A stretch of 64,000 nucleotides of DNA from Lunularia cruciata (GCA_948567375.1 OX419761.1:45820501-45884500); one strand, 5' to 3'; counted from the stretch's first letter, positions 46,401 to 58,462 are shown. Translations and numbers: made by a program. Notes: generated by a model from the sequence alone, not told the origin.

Positions 46401-49310
46401 ATTATATGTAGCACTTGTATTTATTGTAGGTGTGAAGTTTGGTTTTTGAATAATATAATATATTCTTGAGAGTAGATATGTTACCACAAGTGATTAATTT
46501 ATGGACCCAAGTGGGAGGCACCTCTTCTTGGGTAGAGACACCCCTCTCATACATTGTCTTATGGATGGTTGTAAAAATGGGTACATAAAATGTTCTGTAG
46601 TGTATAACAAGGTGATCTACAACATTTTGAGGTACTAATTCCTTTTAATAAGTAGTCAAGTTTATATATTGATTGTGTTCTCTTGCTTTCTCAAAAATTT
46701 TATTTTATGATCTTGATCATTTCTAGGGCTGGTGATCTTTGCTGCAATCTACCCTATTAACCCCTGGAGGAAACTAATTCCCATAGCTTTTCATAAAATT
46801 CTTAAAAAAAGACCGTAATAAATACAAGCTTTAAAAACTTACAATTTATAAAGGGTGTCATCCTTAATTTATCCTTCTTACTCACATATTTCCAATTTGC
46901 TATACCACATGTTATATGAATATTGCTCGTAATAAGTACATATAATCTCCCTAAAATATAGTGTTCAAAGCTTTTGTAAAGTATTCTCCTAAAATCTAAG
47001 ATCAAAATTCACAAGACAGATATTTGCCTACACTCATATGCATAAAAACCTTTGTGCCATATACTGAATGATCATACTTGATATTGATAATAATTATTTT
47101 CTTTGAAAAAATTATTTCCTTATAGATTTATTGTCTAAATTGTTGAAAGAGAATTGTAGTCTCATGTTCAGAGAGCAAGATATAAAAATTAGCTAACTAG
47201 TAGGTTTGATCCAAGTGAGAATTTTTTATTGCAATAATAATATTTTAATTTAAAATAAATAAAACTAAAATATTCATATTCTTTTTAAATTCTAAATCTT
47301 ATCATGTTCATACTTAAAAAAGACAACAATTTAACTTTGTAGAAACCTCTTAAAAAACCTATTTATAAAATAATTAACATAATAATCCGATTGATGTTGA
47401 AGTTCTTGATTTTAGTTTTGAATCTTATTACATTTTTTATTATATGAATTTTCATGTTAATGCATAGATAATAGATCACATAAGATAACAAGAAAGATGA
47501 AAAGACCCTATAAAGTTATACAAGGTAAAACACAAGAGATGAGATAGAGCTCCAATAGTATTTGTATGAAAAATTTAGCTAACTACATCTAAGATATCTA
47601 AGCAATATAAAGCTTATGGTCTTTATATTATTAGAGCTTCCAAAGATGCACCACCTTTTGTGATTGCTCTCTTGTAAATTGCACTAGCCAAATGCTATCT
47701 AGAGAGTAAACATAGAAAAGCACCTACAAACAAACATAGGAGAGTACTGGCCGATATTCTCTATAGAGGACTCTACTCACATTTGTCTAAAATAGATTAT
47801 GAAGTAGTAAAGTGAGAATTATACCTTTGATATCTACTATGATAAGCTTTTGCATGAACATAATTCATTATTTGGTTTTATTCATTTAAAATACATATTT
47901 GGTTAATTTTCTAAATATTTTTTTAAATAATATATTATATTAAAAATTTAATGCATAATTTGATAAGATAGTTTGATTACAAAAATAAAAACAAAAGAAA
48001 TAGATTTTGATGAAGTTTTCACTTTTTAGACTAAAAAATTCACTTATTCACTTATTCACTTATTCTATTTTCAGTAAAAATCAAGGTATTTAAATTTATC
48101 AAATAAAAAGTGATCCCATTGTTGGGCCGATATAGTAATTATTACCATCTTATAAAGTGAAATAAGGGATTAGAATGCAAAGCACAAAAAGAACTTCCAA
48201 AAATGCAAGACTATCTCACTAAAATTAATTGTCAAATAAGTAATCTTAAGAACAACTTAGGAGAAATTGTCCAAAGATGGATTATTTTTACTTCAGTACT
48301 TTGACTTAACGGTACCCAACACTTGATGTGGGCTTAGTCAGGCCACATTGGCACTCAAGTTCTCACACATCTAGAGTTTTTTCTTAGAACATTCACTATA
48401 ATATAGTGGAATTTATTAGAGTAAATTATAGCAGTTTTGGAAATAGTCCAACTCCTCCTTCACTTACCAATCTCTTGTGACACCCAAGGGCAATTGAAAC
48501 ACATAAATAAATATGGTACCCCAAAGGAAAGGAGAAAGGAGTTCAAGGTACAAGCACGTGAAAAAGGAAGATAATGAATGCAAGGCCGAACAATCTTGAG
48601 CAACCAAGAAAGAGACCTAAAGAAGGTCTGACTACATATTGGGGGAAAAAGCATGGCACAAAAAAGCACCAAAGAAGTCAAGAAGAGTGTAGTAAACACC
48701 AGCCTATTCCTAAATTGTGTGGTAAAGGTCCTCCAAATGTATGTGGGGGTGATGACCCTAGCCATGATGTGTGTGCCTACAACAATTGCTTGTTGGTGAA
48801 GACCCAAAGCTTGAGCACATTGTAAAGTGATTGATATGCATTGTTGGTAGTACAATGTGAGCATGGTTGGAGAGATAGCCCATGCTCCTCTCCTCTACAA
48901 AGAAACTTGTGTTGCATCCTTGAAGAGACTATCAAAGTGGTGATGTAGATGCCTAAAACTCTATACCGCCATAAAGACAAAGGTATCCAAGGGTAATCAA
49001 GAGATGTAGTGGTGCTCCTTACCCCTAAAGGCAATGATGATTGCTACTCTTGTTTATACACCTACCCATGCCAATGTCTTTGCTTGTAGGGCGTTTGCCT
49101 CATCATGGAAGGTCCGACTACCATCCATGAAGGTAACAATATCTACTTGCACTCAATGATAGGTGGTCTTGGTAGATCCAACCATAGCTCTACTCAAACT
49201 TGGACCTATGTTGCATGTAACATTTGAGCCATTATATTAAAACCTGCATCATGGATCTTGGTGTGCTCTCCACCTACTACACATCATAAAAAGTGTATTC
49301 CTTGAGCATC

Positions 49311-50088
49311 TATAATACCAAGAGCTAGCCATATGATCTAGATGTGAAATTCAGTTTGGTAACATCTAGAATGATAATAAACATGATGGTCAAAATAGAT
49401 CAAATAGAAGTATCACCAAAAGAGTACTTCTATTAATAGGGCAGAAACCAAAATAGACTTGAAAACCTTATAACCAATAGCTAGACATATGATTTGAAGG
49501 TGAGAATTGGTTTTGTAACATCTGGAAGGATATTACACATGATGGACTAAACAGATCAGATAGAGGTATCACCAAAAGGGGACTTCTACTAATAGAGTAG
49601 GAACTGAAATATGCTTGAAATCTTTGAAGGCAATTTTGGAGGCCTAAACAAATGAATTAGACCTCGAAAATGTGCCAATTCTTCCTCGCCCCCCCCTCCC
49701 CCCCTCTCCCCCCCCGAAGGGAAGGTTGGCCTTCCTTCCTCCCTGGTTTGTCTCATCAAGAACTTTCCCAATGATATCTCACCCATGTGATTATGAGATT
49801 CCTACATGAAGATTCCCTAAAAGATTCCCTCCGATCAAAGCTTGTTTGAACAACCAGATAGGACCAAGACCGACATGTCACCCATCCAAGTAAGTAATCC
49901 AAGGGTGGAGCTTGCTGACATGTCACCTATCTGTGTGCCTAATCCTAGCATGGAGCTTCCTTGGAGGATATCTCTTTGTCTATATAATAAAGAGAAGGTG
50001 CTCCTTTGGGGCATCGGAGTTTGAGTGTGAAAGTGTATGTTTCTCATGGTGTGTTTCTCTTCAGGTCTCCTATCCTTGGAGTATTACA
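49311..50088 (+). repeat. Solo LTR of the element D family, plus orientation
   Basis: The sequence is the reverse complement of the element D LTRs over its whole length, from TATAATACCAAG to GGAGTATTACA. No internal sequence adjoins it. Short direct repeats (CATC) lie close to both ends. A long pyrimidine-only C-rich tract occupies about 49689-49717. It probably arose by LTR-LTR recombination. Confidence 0.8.
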
Positions 50089-50775
50089 ACATCCTATAGG
50101 GAACCATATGCATACTGGTCTGCAAGCCCTATGAGAGCTAGATGTGAGAGACCCAAAATCAATCATAGTAATGTGGTAAACTCCTTAGAAGTAAATTGAA
50201 AGTCATCTATCATTAGAGAAGTCTAGAGCCAAGCTCTAGAGCCTTCCTCTCCCACAAGGAAGGATCATAGCTCCATCAAGTAGGGGTGCATCAGTGAGGA
50301 TGCTAGGAAGTGTGTGAGTGTGCATATGGTTATTATATCCGCTTAAATCTTCATAGAGTCTAAGGATACAAAGTCAATAAACTTTGGGAGCAACATGCAT
50401 GCAAGGCTTTGCAATAAGTTGCAAGCTAAACAAAGATGTGCCTAGAAGGCATAAGTGCCTAAATCCATTGTCATAATAGATCCAAAAAAAACAGATTACC
50501 CTTGTGTAAGAACTTGTCAACTAAACAATGGACCACTAGAGCCCATGCTCCAATAAAAGCTATTGGTGTTGTGGACTCTTACCCTACAATTTTGCATCTA
50601 CCCATGACTATAGATAGAGCTATATATTGCTTACACCACTCATTTGATAGCAATGGGAGCATGTAGAGTGGCCCTAACAAAGTGGAGAAAGTATGGCGGA
50701 TGGTATTGTCAAACATCTGCAAATGTGGCAACAATGCCTTTGGAGGCAAAAAAGGTTTTGCCAAATATGAGACCC

Positions 50776-50945
50776 TAGGTAGGTAAAAGTGTGCAAGAAT
50801 GGTAAAGGCTACTTAGTTATTCCCCAATTGAGGGATGAGGTGAGCATGGGATGAGGCACTAGGTAGGTAAAATTGTAAAGAGTGGAATATGCTACTTAGG
50901 TATTCCTCAATTGGGGGACAAAGTGAGCATGGGATGTGGCCTATA
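50776..50945. repeat. Imperfect tandem duplication, about 84 bp
   Basis: Two adjacent copies share AGGTAGGTAAAA at the start, CTACTTAG, TATTCC and CAATTG in the middle, and GTGAGCATGGGATG at the end. The duplication lies within decayed repeat DNA downstream of the LINE-type RT. Confidence 0.7.
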
Positions 50946-51059
50946 CTAATTTGTTTGAGATGAATGAGTGCAAAAATCCTACTGGCCCAAAAGAGATCCC
51001 AAAACTCTCATACCACCTATGGGATATTGGAATCCTAGTGAGAAGTCAAAAGGAGTGAG

Positions 51060-51839
51060 GCTTGTGCATGGGCTCCAAGACTTGCATTTATGAGTCTAGA
51101 CTTGTAAGCCCAAGGCCTTTAAATTGAGTTTGAAAGCAAACACCACTCTAACTCCGTACTCCAATAGGTACACAATATGAGGGTTGTTTGAGAGGGATGG
51201 AAAAAAACAAGACCAAAAAGCCACTACCACTTGTTGTAAAGCTATGTAATATGTGATCACAAAGAGAAGCCCTCCCAGGAGATCTGCTTGTCATGTGCCC
51301 TCGATTGATGTCAACTATGTGAACTCTCTTGTAATGGAATGGTGTCTGTACAATAGACGTGTCTCAATACCATAAAAACTATGGACAAATAGGATCAATG
51401 AGGGAACCTGATCAGCCACTATGCAAAGAGCATGGAAAAATGCTAGACAAGAAATGGTTTTGAAGGCATTGGAGACATCAAATTGGACCACCATCCAATT
51501 GAGATGAATGTATAAGGATGCTTGGATGCCCACAATAGCTGTTTCATAGCCTCTTGCATTAGACACAACAATTGATGTGGAGACAAGAAGGAAAAAAGGA
51601 TTGTTGCAATTATAAGAAAATAGCTCAAGAAAACATCCCCAATGGCAATGGGTGTGCTCATGAGGTCTCCTTTGTAAGAGCTAGGAGATAAGAAGCACCC
51701 CAAAGATGAGCTACTCAAAGGAGCACATGACCCAAAGCAATGCCCTGATAGAAAGCAAAGAGAAGGAGAAAGCCCAAATTTGAAGCATCTGAGGAGAGGT
51801 AATCCCATAGGTGCTCAAAACCTAGTCTTGTTGGCCCAC
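51060..51839 (-). pseudogene. Decayed LINE-type (non-LTR) reverse transcriptase
   Basis: Frames on the minus strand piece together an RT palm domain: P-I-A-I-G-D-V-F (about 51655), W-M-V-V-Q-F-D-V-S-N-A-F (about 51480), L-F-V-H-S-F-Y-G, then Q-A-D-L-L-G-G-L-L-F where Q-G-D-P-L-G-G-P is expected, and F-F-P-S-L-S-N-N where a catalytic -A-D-D- would sit. Frameshifts and stops are numerous and the catalytic Asp pair has become Asn-Asn, as G-to-A change would give. Element D inserted at 51840, so upstream parts probably continue at 58463-58499 and beyond 59236. Confidence 0.65.
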
Positions 51840-52590
51840 TGTAATACTCTGAGGACAAGAGAAAAGAGAAAACACAGATTGCACACTCAAACATTCGATG
51901 CCCCAAGGGAGCACCTTCTCTTTATTATATAGACAAAGAGGATCTCCTCCAAGGAAGCTCCACCATAGGTTTGGGACACAGATAGGTGACATGTCAGCAA
52001 GCTCCACCCTTGGATTACTTACTTGGATGGGTGACCTGTCTGGTCTAGGTCCTATCTGGTTGGTCAAACGAGCTTTGACCGGAGGGAATCTTTTAGGGAA
52101 TCTTCCTGTAGGAATCTCAGAATCACGAGTAAGGTACCGTTGGAAAGCTCTCGATGAGACAAACCAGGGGGGAGGGAAGGCCAGCCTTTCGTCCATTTGG
52201 AGGGGGGGGGGGGGGGGGGGAATCTGCACATTTTCGAGACCTAATTCATCCGTTTAGGCCTCCAAAATTGCCTTCAAAGATTTCAGGCATATTTCGGTTC
52301 CTACTCTATTAGTAGAAGTCCCCTTTTGGTGATACCTCTTTCTGATCTGTTTAGTCCATCATGTGTAACATCCTTCCAGATGTTACCAAACCAATTCTCA
52401 CCTTTAAATCATATGTCTAGCTATTGGTTCTAAGGTTCTCAAGTCTATTTCGGTTTCTGCCCTATTAGTAGAAGTACTCTTTTGGTGATACTTCTATCTG
52501 ATCTATTTTGACCATCATGTATAACATCATTCTAGATGTTACCAAACCAAATTTCACATCTAGATCATATGGCTAGCTTGTGGTATTACA
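51840..52590 (-). repeat. 3' LTR of element D
   Basis: In plus view it runs from TGTAATACTCTGAGG to GTGGTATTACA. It contains an uninterrupted run of 19 G at 52202-52220 where the other LTR has a shorter, interrupted purine run. Confidence 0.92.
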
Positions 52591-52608
52591 GACCTCCCTC
52601 CTTTTAAG
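52591..52608 (-). promoter_or_regulatory. Polypurine tract of element D
   Basis: In element orientation this is CTTAAAAGGAGGGAGGTC, directly before the 3' LTR. Confidence 0.85.
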
Positions 52609-52639
52609 ACGCAACGTCCTCGTTGTGCAATTGTTGCTC

Positions 52640-55600
52640 AAATGCTTGCACCAACACCGGTGCATGTGCCAAATTGGCAGCGGGTTCCTAGGTTGCTTCA
52701 TAGAGAGGGTAACCTTTCCATTGTACTAGATATTCCACCCGCGGATGGCGAGTACCATGCATGCGCTTTTGGAGAATCCGCTCTACTTCATATTCCTCTG
52801 TGCCATCAATGACTGTCGGACAAGGTCGAATGTCCTGTGTGGAAGTACCTTGGCCTGATCGGGGAGCATATCTGCGTAATAGGGAGACATGGAACACTGG
52901 ATGGATCTTCATGTGTGGTGGTAGCTCAAGGTGATAGGCCACAGTGCCGATGCGACGAAGAATCAAGAAAGGCCCAATAAAACGAGGTCTGAGCTTACGA
53001 GATCCAACTAATGTGAGGTTGGTTGTCAATAGCCACACTTGATCCCCAACATTGAACTCCATGTGCCTAAGGTGTGCATCAGCATACTGCTTTTGTCGAT
53101 TTTGCACAATCTGTAACCTGTGCTTGGCGCTCTCCACACCTTGTTGGATTCTAGAAACAAATGTGTTGACTGCATCAACCTTGGTAGTCACTGGACGGAT
53201 CTTCATCAAGCTAGAAGGTGTGAAGGGATGCTCACCATACATGAGGAAGAATGGAGTGACTTGGGTGGAGGCATTCACTGAATTGTTGTAAGCGAATTCC
53301 ACCAACGGTAGTAGGGTGTCCCACCTCTCTTGCTCTTCTAAGGTGAAGCCGCGTAACATGTCTTCAATCGTGCAATTAGCCCGCTCTGTTTGGCCATCTG
53401 TTTGTGGGTGGTAAGTTGTAGACATGGCCAACTTGGTTTTGAAGAAACCAAAGAGTGTTCGCCAAAACAAACTGGTGAATTGGGTGCCTCTATCAATGAT
53501 GAGTACTCTAGACAAGCCATGGTGAGCAAAGACTGCATCTAAGTATAGTTGAGCTAGTTGTGGAGCGGTCACCTCCTTGGTGGTAGGGCGTACATGAATC
53601 ATTTTGCTGAGCCGGTCCACAAAGACCACAATGGAGTCAAACCCTGAGGTGGTCTTGGGTAATTCACAGACGAGATCCATACTCACTTGTTCCCAACGTT
53701 GGGTAGGAGTGGGAAGAGGTTGAAGGAGCCCTGCAGGAGCTTGATTAGAAGCTTTGTTCTGTTGACAAAGTAAGCAGCTACGCACATAGTCCATCACGTC
53801 GTTGCTCATCTTGGGCCAATAGTAATGGCGCTTGACTGGCTCCAAGGTCTTGTCCACTCCGACATGAGCTGCAATGGCCGAATCATGACATTCCGCTAGA
53901 ATGGTGGTGCGTAATTCTGGGACATTTGGGATCCACAATCGGCCCTCTCGAAAGGTGAGTCCTTGGGTGCTGGTGACACCTTTGGACGCTTGCGCTTCTA
54001 CAATCTATGGGTCAGTTTTTGTAGTAGCTAGAATCTCTTGCCAGAATTCAGGGTTAATCTTAACCTCTGCCGCCAAGTTGTTGGCCATTGGCATGCGGGT
54101 GAACGCATCTGCAAGTTGCTTCTTACCTTCCACGTAGGTGATTGTCATGTTGAAGCGTTGTCGCCACTTTGCCCACTGAATTTGGCGACGAGATAGATCC
54201 TTCTGCGTCTCGAGGTAGACTAGAGGTTTGTGGTCTGTCTCTACTACAAATGCCTTCTCGCCCAAGTAGTGCTTCCAATGCTTGGTTGCTAGAACAATGG
54301 CCAGCTCTTCTCGTTCTATGGTGTGGTAGTTGCGCTCTGTCGGTAACAACTTTTGAGAGAAATATGCAATTGGATGCCATCCGTCATGCCACTCTTGTTG
54401 TAGGACTGCTCCTATTGCTACGCTTGATGCATCCGTAGCCAACTTGATTGGACATTTTGGGTCATACCACTTCAAGATTGGTGCATGTAGCAAGGCGGCC
54501 TTCAATTCTTGAAAGGCCAACTCTTGTGCAGTTCCCCATGTCCACTTCTTCCCCTTGCCAAGTAGTGCCGTTAAAGGCTGTGCAACCTTGGAGAAGTCCT
54601 TGACAAATCTACGATAGAATCCCGTCAACCCCAAGAAGCTCTTAAGTTGAGTCTGATCTTCTGGGGCACTCCATTTTTGAATGACCTCTATTTTATCTAT
54701 CAATACTTGAATGCCCTCTGCACTTACTCTATGCCCTAAGTAGTCTACTTCAGACTTGCCAAACTCACACTTTGAGATTTTGGCATACAACTGATTCTGT
54801 CTTAGAATCTGGAGGACCTCTTGTAGATGTTGTTTGTGTTCTGTCATCGTGCTACTATATACTAAGATATCATCCAAGAAGACGATAACAGACTTATCCA
54901 AGTATGGACGAAATATGTCATTCATTAGGCTCATGAAAGTGGCAGGCGCATTGGTGAGGCCAAAAGGCATCACAAGATACTCAAAGTGGCCATACTTGGT
55001 TCGAAAGGCAGTTTTGTATACATCCTCCTCTGCAATTCGGATTTGATTGTAACCGCTCCGCAAGTCCAGTTTGGTGAAGTATCTCGCTCCATGGAGTTGA
55101 TCAAACAGGTCATCCATGCGAGGTAAGGGGTATTTTTTCTTCACTGTTTGCTGATTGAGACCCCGATAGTCAATGCACATGCGCATTGTACCATCCTTCT
55201 TCTTCACAAATAAGACAGGGGCCCCATATGGTGATACGCTAGGTTGAATGAACCCTTTCTGTAGCATCTCCTCAATTTGAGTCTTACACTCCTCCAACTC
55301 ATGAGGTGATAGGCGATATGGGGCCTTACAAGGAGGTGTCTTCCCCGGGAGTGTCTCTATTTTGTGATCTACTCGCCTTTTAGGTGGTAATCCTGAGGGT
55401 AGATCATTGGGAAAGACATCTTGAAACTCATCCACCACATCCTTCAATTTCTCAGGAATTTTTCCAGTGAGTTGTGCACTCTGGACTTCTCTTATTAGAC
55501 CCAGAAAACATCTATCGGTCTTACAGACAGTTATCGTCCCTACGACATATAGAGGCAGTTTCTGCCTGTGTGATTTTTCTTTAACCCCAATGATTGACCA

Positions 55601-55705
55601 TTGGTGGGTTCTCACTACTTTCTTCCTCCAATCCACCATTGGGTTGTACTGCTCCATCCATGGCATGCCTAAAATTGCATCATAACGGGCTAACTGTATC
55701 ACTCG
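52640..55705 (-). pseudogene. Element D pol: RT, RNase H, integrase, chromodomain
   Basis: RT carries [23 protein letters not shown] and catalytic F-L-D-D. RNase H has A-T-D-A-S-S, E-R-E-E-L-A and E-T-D-H-K-P. The integrase shows the H-H-C-C finger (H-V-G-V-D-K, C-L-L-C-Q-Q-N-K), M-D-L-V, D-R-G-T-Q-F and T-D-G-Q-T-E-R. The C-terminus is a chromodomain (Y-E-V-E-R-I-L, Y-L-V-Q-W-K-G-Y), which places the element among chromoviruses. The open parts are 54005-55702 and 52688-53938, in one frame; a TAG at 54005-54007 separates them, and a second TAG falls where the chromodomain Trp is expected (about 52687). Otherwise the reading is intact. Confidence 0.93.
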
Positions 55706-55723
55706 CCACTCAATTGCTTCCTG

Positions 55724-55933
55724 CTATTCTCCTACAGAGAGGGTTACCCGTCTAGGTAATGATTCAATCCTCTTTGTTTGCCCATTTGGTAACTCTACTT
55801 CTTCATTTCCATCTCTCTCTAGATCCATTCCCAATCTGATTGCAACAAAGCGAGACAAGAAATTCTCTGTTGCTCCCGGATCTATTAATACTCTCACTTG
55901 ATTACCTTCTAGGATTCCATTCACAACAATCAA
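55724..55933 (-). pseudogene. Element D protease
   Basis: The retropepsin active site reads V-L-I-D-P-G-A-T-E-N-F; Pro replaces the usual Ser/Thr in D-S/T-G, which would be expected to harm activity. The second half continues across a stop at 55724 to A-I-L-G-M-P-W in the pol reading. Confidence 0.8.
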
Positions 55934-56029
55934 TTGTGAGGTTGCCTTTCGGGATCTTTGCGCATTATTCTTCTTCCTTCCCTCGCTTCTTTGCTTCCTT
56001 ATTGAGCCAGTAAGGCCGCGAGGTACATT

Positions 56030-57117
56030 TACTGGCGATCTTTGTTTTCCGAAGTGGTTTCCACCTCCTCCTCTTCAATGTGCCTCTCCATGTTGTTCAA
56101 AGATCGCCTGTACAAAGGCCGAGGGCCTCTAGGGAAACGAGTGCGACAATTGGTAGATATGTGCCCAATATGGCCACAATTGTAACAACGGCGTTGTTCT
56201 CCTCAAGTCCCTTCTCCTCGTGGGACTCCATCTCTTCGTTCTTCTACCCGTCCTCGCTCTCCTTGAAGCGGCCGTGCTCCTCGATCCCGGAATTGAAGGT
56301 TGCCCAATTCCATCGATACTGGTCCACCCATGTGTGGCATTTCTGCCCGATAATGTTGAGGTGGAACTACTCCTTCACCTCCACCTAATGCTCCGGCTAT
56401 TCTCTACGCACAAGCAATGGCTTCAAATACCGTGCGAGGGTTTTGCACCATGACTTCTTGGCGAATCCGCTCTTTCAACCCTCGTTTGAAATTGTCGAGA
56501 GCCTTTGCTGGACTCATGTCGGTAATTGCGACTTGTAGATCCAGAAATGCCTCCACATACTCTTGTATGCTATTCTTCTGTCTCACTCCCCATAGTCGGG
56601 TTCAAGCCATCTGCACAGAATCCACCGATTGGAAATTCTTGAGCAGTCCTTCTTGCATTGCTGTCCATATGACCTCCCTTCTCTCTGCCAGCATGGATCG
56701 TTCCCAAGCATCATACCATGTGAGGGCTTTATTGGTCAAGTACCCACATGCAAACACGCATGCAGCATGCTCTGTGATCTCTATTGAGAACAATCAAAAA
56801 TATCGATTCATTCTCGAGATCCAATTCTCCACTACTCCCATCGTACGCTGCCCCTTGTAAGGCTCGATGTTGCAGGTCTTCTTCATCCGGAGTAGCAATG
56901 TGGCTTCATCGTTGATAGGGTTCGTAGGCACGGGTGCCTCTCCAAGTACTTCAGTCGCAGGTACTGGGTTTTGAGACGGCTCTTCTTCTTGCATGGCTTG
57001 ATCGTTCCTGAGGATCTGCACTTGACTTTGCAATGTCTCCATGGTCATCTTAATCTCTCAAAATTCATTCAACATCCCTTGCATTCCTTGCACCAGCTCT
57101 TGCAACTGCGGATCCAT
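56030..57117 (-). pseudogene. Element D gag
   Basis: The likely start is the ATG at 57117 (M-D-P-Q-L-Q-E-L), with an in-frame TGA about 19 codons in, where Trp is likely. The capsid region contains W-I-S-R-M-N-R-Y-F, L-T-W-Y-D-A-W and F-K-R-G-L-K-E-R-I. One canonical zinc knuckle C-Y-N-C-G-H-I-G-H-I-S-T-N-C is at about 56180. Several stops break the frame. Confidence 0.82.
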
Positions 57118-57150
57118 GGTGCCTGCAACACCCAATTGCTAACGTTTACT

Positions 57151-57354
57151 TCAATACAGAGTCAATATAATCACTCTGGAAGGCGCACAAACTATCGGAA
57201 CTACCATTAGGACCTCAGAAGCTATAACTCGTTGATAATACTCCTCACTAAAATTCCTAACCACAAAATCTCTAAACATCAATTTCGGCCTCACTACATA
57301 ACGGATTTCTACTTGAGTGTTGAAAGGGAGAGGATTTGGGACGTTCGTATCCAT
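57151..57354 (-). CDS. Small ORF in element D leader (67 residues), paralogue of the next upstream ORF
   Basis: It begins with ATG at 57354, four bases after the stop of the upstream small ORF, in a different frame. The product starts M-D-T-N-V-P-N-P-L-P-F and has F-R-D-F-V-V-R-N-F, E-E-Y-Y-Q-R-V and M-V-V-P-I-V. It aligns along its length with the 57359-57580 product. I do not recognise the family. Confidence 0.5.
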   Translation of the reverse strand: MDTNVPNPLPFNTQVEIRYVVRPKLMFRDFVVRNFSEEYYQRVIASEVLMVVPIVCAPSRVIILTLY

Positions 57355-57358
57355 ATTA

Positions 57359-57580
57359 TCATAATAGAATGTAGATCGTCAAATCCCACTCTCTGTCATA
57401 TATCACCACAGGTAGAATCACCGGGTTTGGTGAGTTCATCACTCTGTCCATGAATTCCGCACCAAAGTGATAAACTAGCGATACTCTCATCTGCTCACGT
57501 TGGATGTACATAACCTTGATGAGGAATGGGTTTGAGAATGGAAAGCTAGGTGCGGGAAATTGTCCCTCCGGCGCATCCAT
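57359..57580 (-). CDS. Small ORF in element D leader (73 residues)
   Basis: It begins with ATG at 57580, about 130 bp inside the primer-binding site. The product starts M-D-A-P-E-G-Q-F-P-A-P and contains R-V-S-L-V-Y-H-F, A-E-F-M-D-R-V and I-L-P-V-V. The pattern P-x-P-F, hydrophobic-V-x(n)-R, V-x-x-F-x-x-E, R-V-x-x-S, V-P-V/I-V is shared with 57151-57354. This suggests an ancient tandem duplication kept open. Function is unknown. Confidence 0.5.
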   Translation of the reverse strand: MDAPEGQFPAPSFPFSNPFLIKVMYIQREQMRVSLVYHFGAEFMDRVMNSPNPVILPVVIYDREWDLTIYILL

Positions 57581-57707
57581 CCCATCCGCTCTCTAAAGTC
57601 CTTCCTAAGTCTAGCGATTACTCTATGTTCTCCACCTCAAATTACTCAATTTCAGTAGTTCGTGCTATTCCAAGAGGGGTGATCCACTCTCTTGGACTAG
57701 AACACTC

Positions 57708-57719
57708 GCTCTGATACCA
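57708..57719 (-). promoter_or_regulatory. Primer-binding site of element D (tRNA-iMet type)
   Basis: In element orientation this is TGGTATCAGAGC, one base from the end of the 5' LTR. Confidence 0.92.
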
Positions 57720-57720
57720 T

Positions 57721-58462
57721 TGTAATACTCCGAGGACAAGAGAAAAGAGAAAACACAGATTGCACACTCAAACATTCGATGCCCCAAGGGAGCACCTTCT
57801 CTTTATTATATAGACAAAGAGGATCTCCTCCAAGGAAGCTCCACCATAGGTTTGGGACACAGATAGGTGACATGTCAGCAAGCTCCACCCTTGGATTACT
57901 TACTTGGATGGGTGACCTGTCTGGTCTAGGTCCTATCTGGTTGGTCAAACGAGCTTTGACCGGAGGGAATCTTTTAGGGAATCTTCCTGTAGGAATCTCA
58001 GAATCACATGAGTAAGGTACCATTGGAAAGCTCTCGATGAGACAAACCAGGGGGAGGGAAGGCCAGCCTTTCTTCCATTTGGGGAGGGGGGGAATTTGCA
58101 CATTTTCGAGGCCTAATTCATCCGTTTAGGCCTCCAAAATTGCCTTCAAAGATTTTAGGCATATTTCGGTTCCTACTCTACTAGTAGAAGTCCCCTTTTG
58201 GTGATACCTCTTTCTGATCTGTTTAGTCCATCATGTGTAACATCCTTCCAGATGTTACCAAACCAATTCTCACCTTTAAATCATATGTCTAGCTATTGGT
58301 TCTAAGGTTCTCAAGTCTATTTTGGTTTCTGCCCTATTAGTAGAAGTACTCTTTTGGTGATACTTCTATCTGATCTATTTTGACCATCATGTATAACATC
58401 ATTCTAGATGTTACCAAACCAAATTTCACATCTAGATCATATGGCTAACCCTTGGTATTACA
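57721..58462 (-). repeat. 5' LTR of element D
   Basis: In plus view it runs from TGTAATACTCCGAGG to CTTGGTATTACA. A TATA-like TATATAA lies on the minus strand at 57811-57805, in the position expected for the promoter. Confidence 0.93.

Larger units (their letters stand above)
40859..49310. other. Gene-poor AT-rich region
   Basis: The first kilobase upstream of 40858 probably holds the promoter of the LRR gene. From about 42300 the sequence is strongly AT-rich with no credible coding exon. It contains a perfect 14-bp-arm hairpin (43626-43639 with 43645-43658), an (AT)n tract, a tandem repeat near 46060-46400, and one copy (about 47670-47730) of a dispersed repeat also found near 63380 and 63950. 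Confidence 0.6.
51840..58462 (-). mobile_element. Element D: chromodomain Ty3/gypsy retrotransposon, nearly complete
   Basis: Two LTRs (751 and 742 bp) flank gag, protease, RT, RNase H, integrase and a chromodomain. The 5-bp target-site duplication CCCAC is at 51835-51839 and 58463-58467. A primer-binding site and polypurine tract are both in the expected places. The LTR pair differs at about a dozen positions, mostly transitions, which makes it a fairly young insertion. A small number of in-frame stops inactivate it. Two small ORFs precede gag. Confidence 0.95.

Noticed and set aside
48460-48864. 134-codon minus-strand open frame
   Set aside because: No recognisable motif, no splice partners and degenerate repeats around it. 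Hydrophobic composition is expected from AT-rich sequence.
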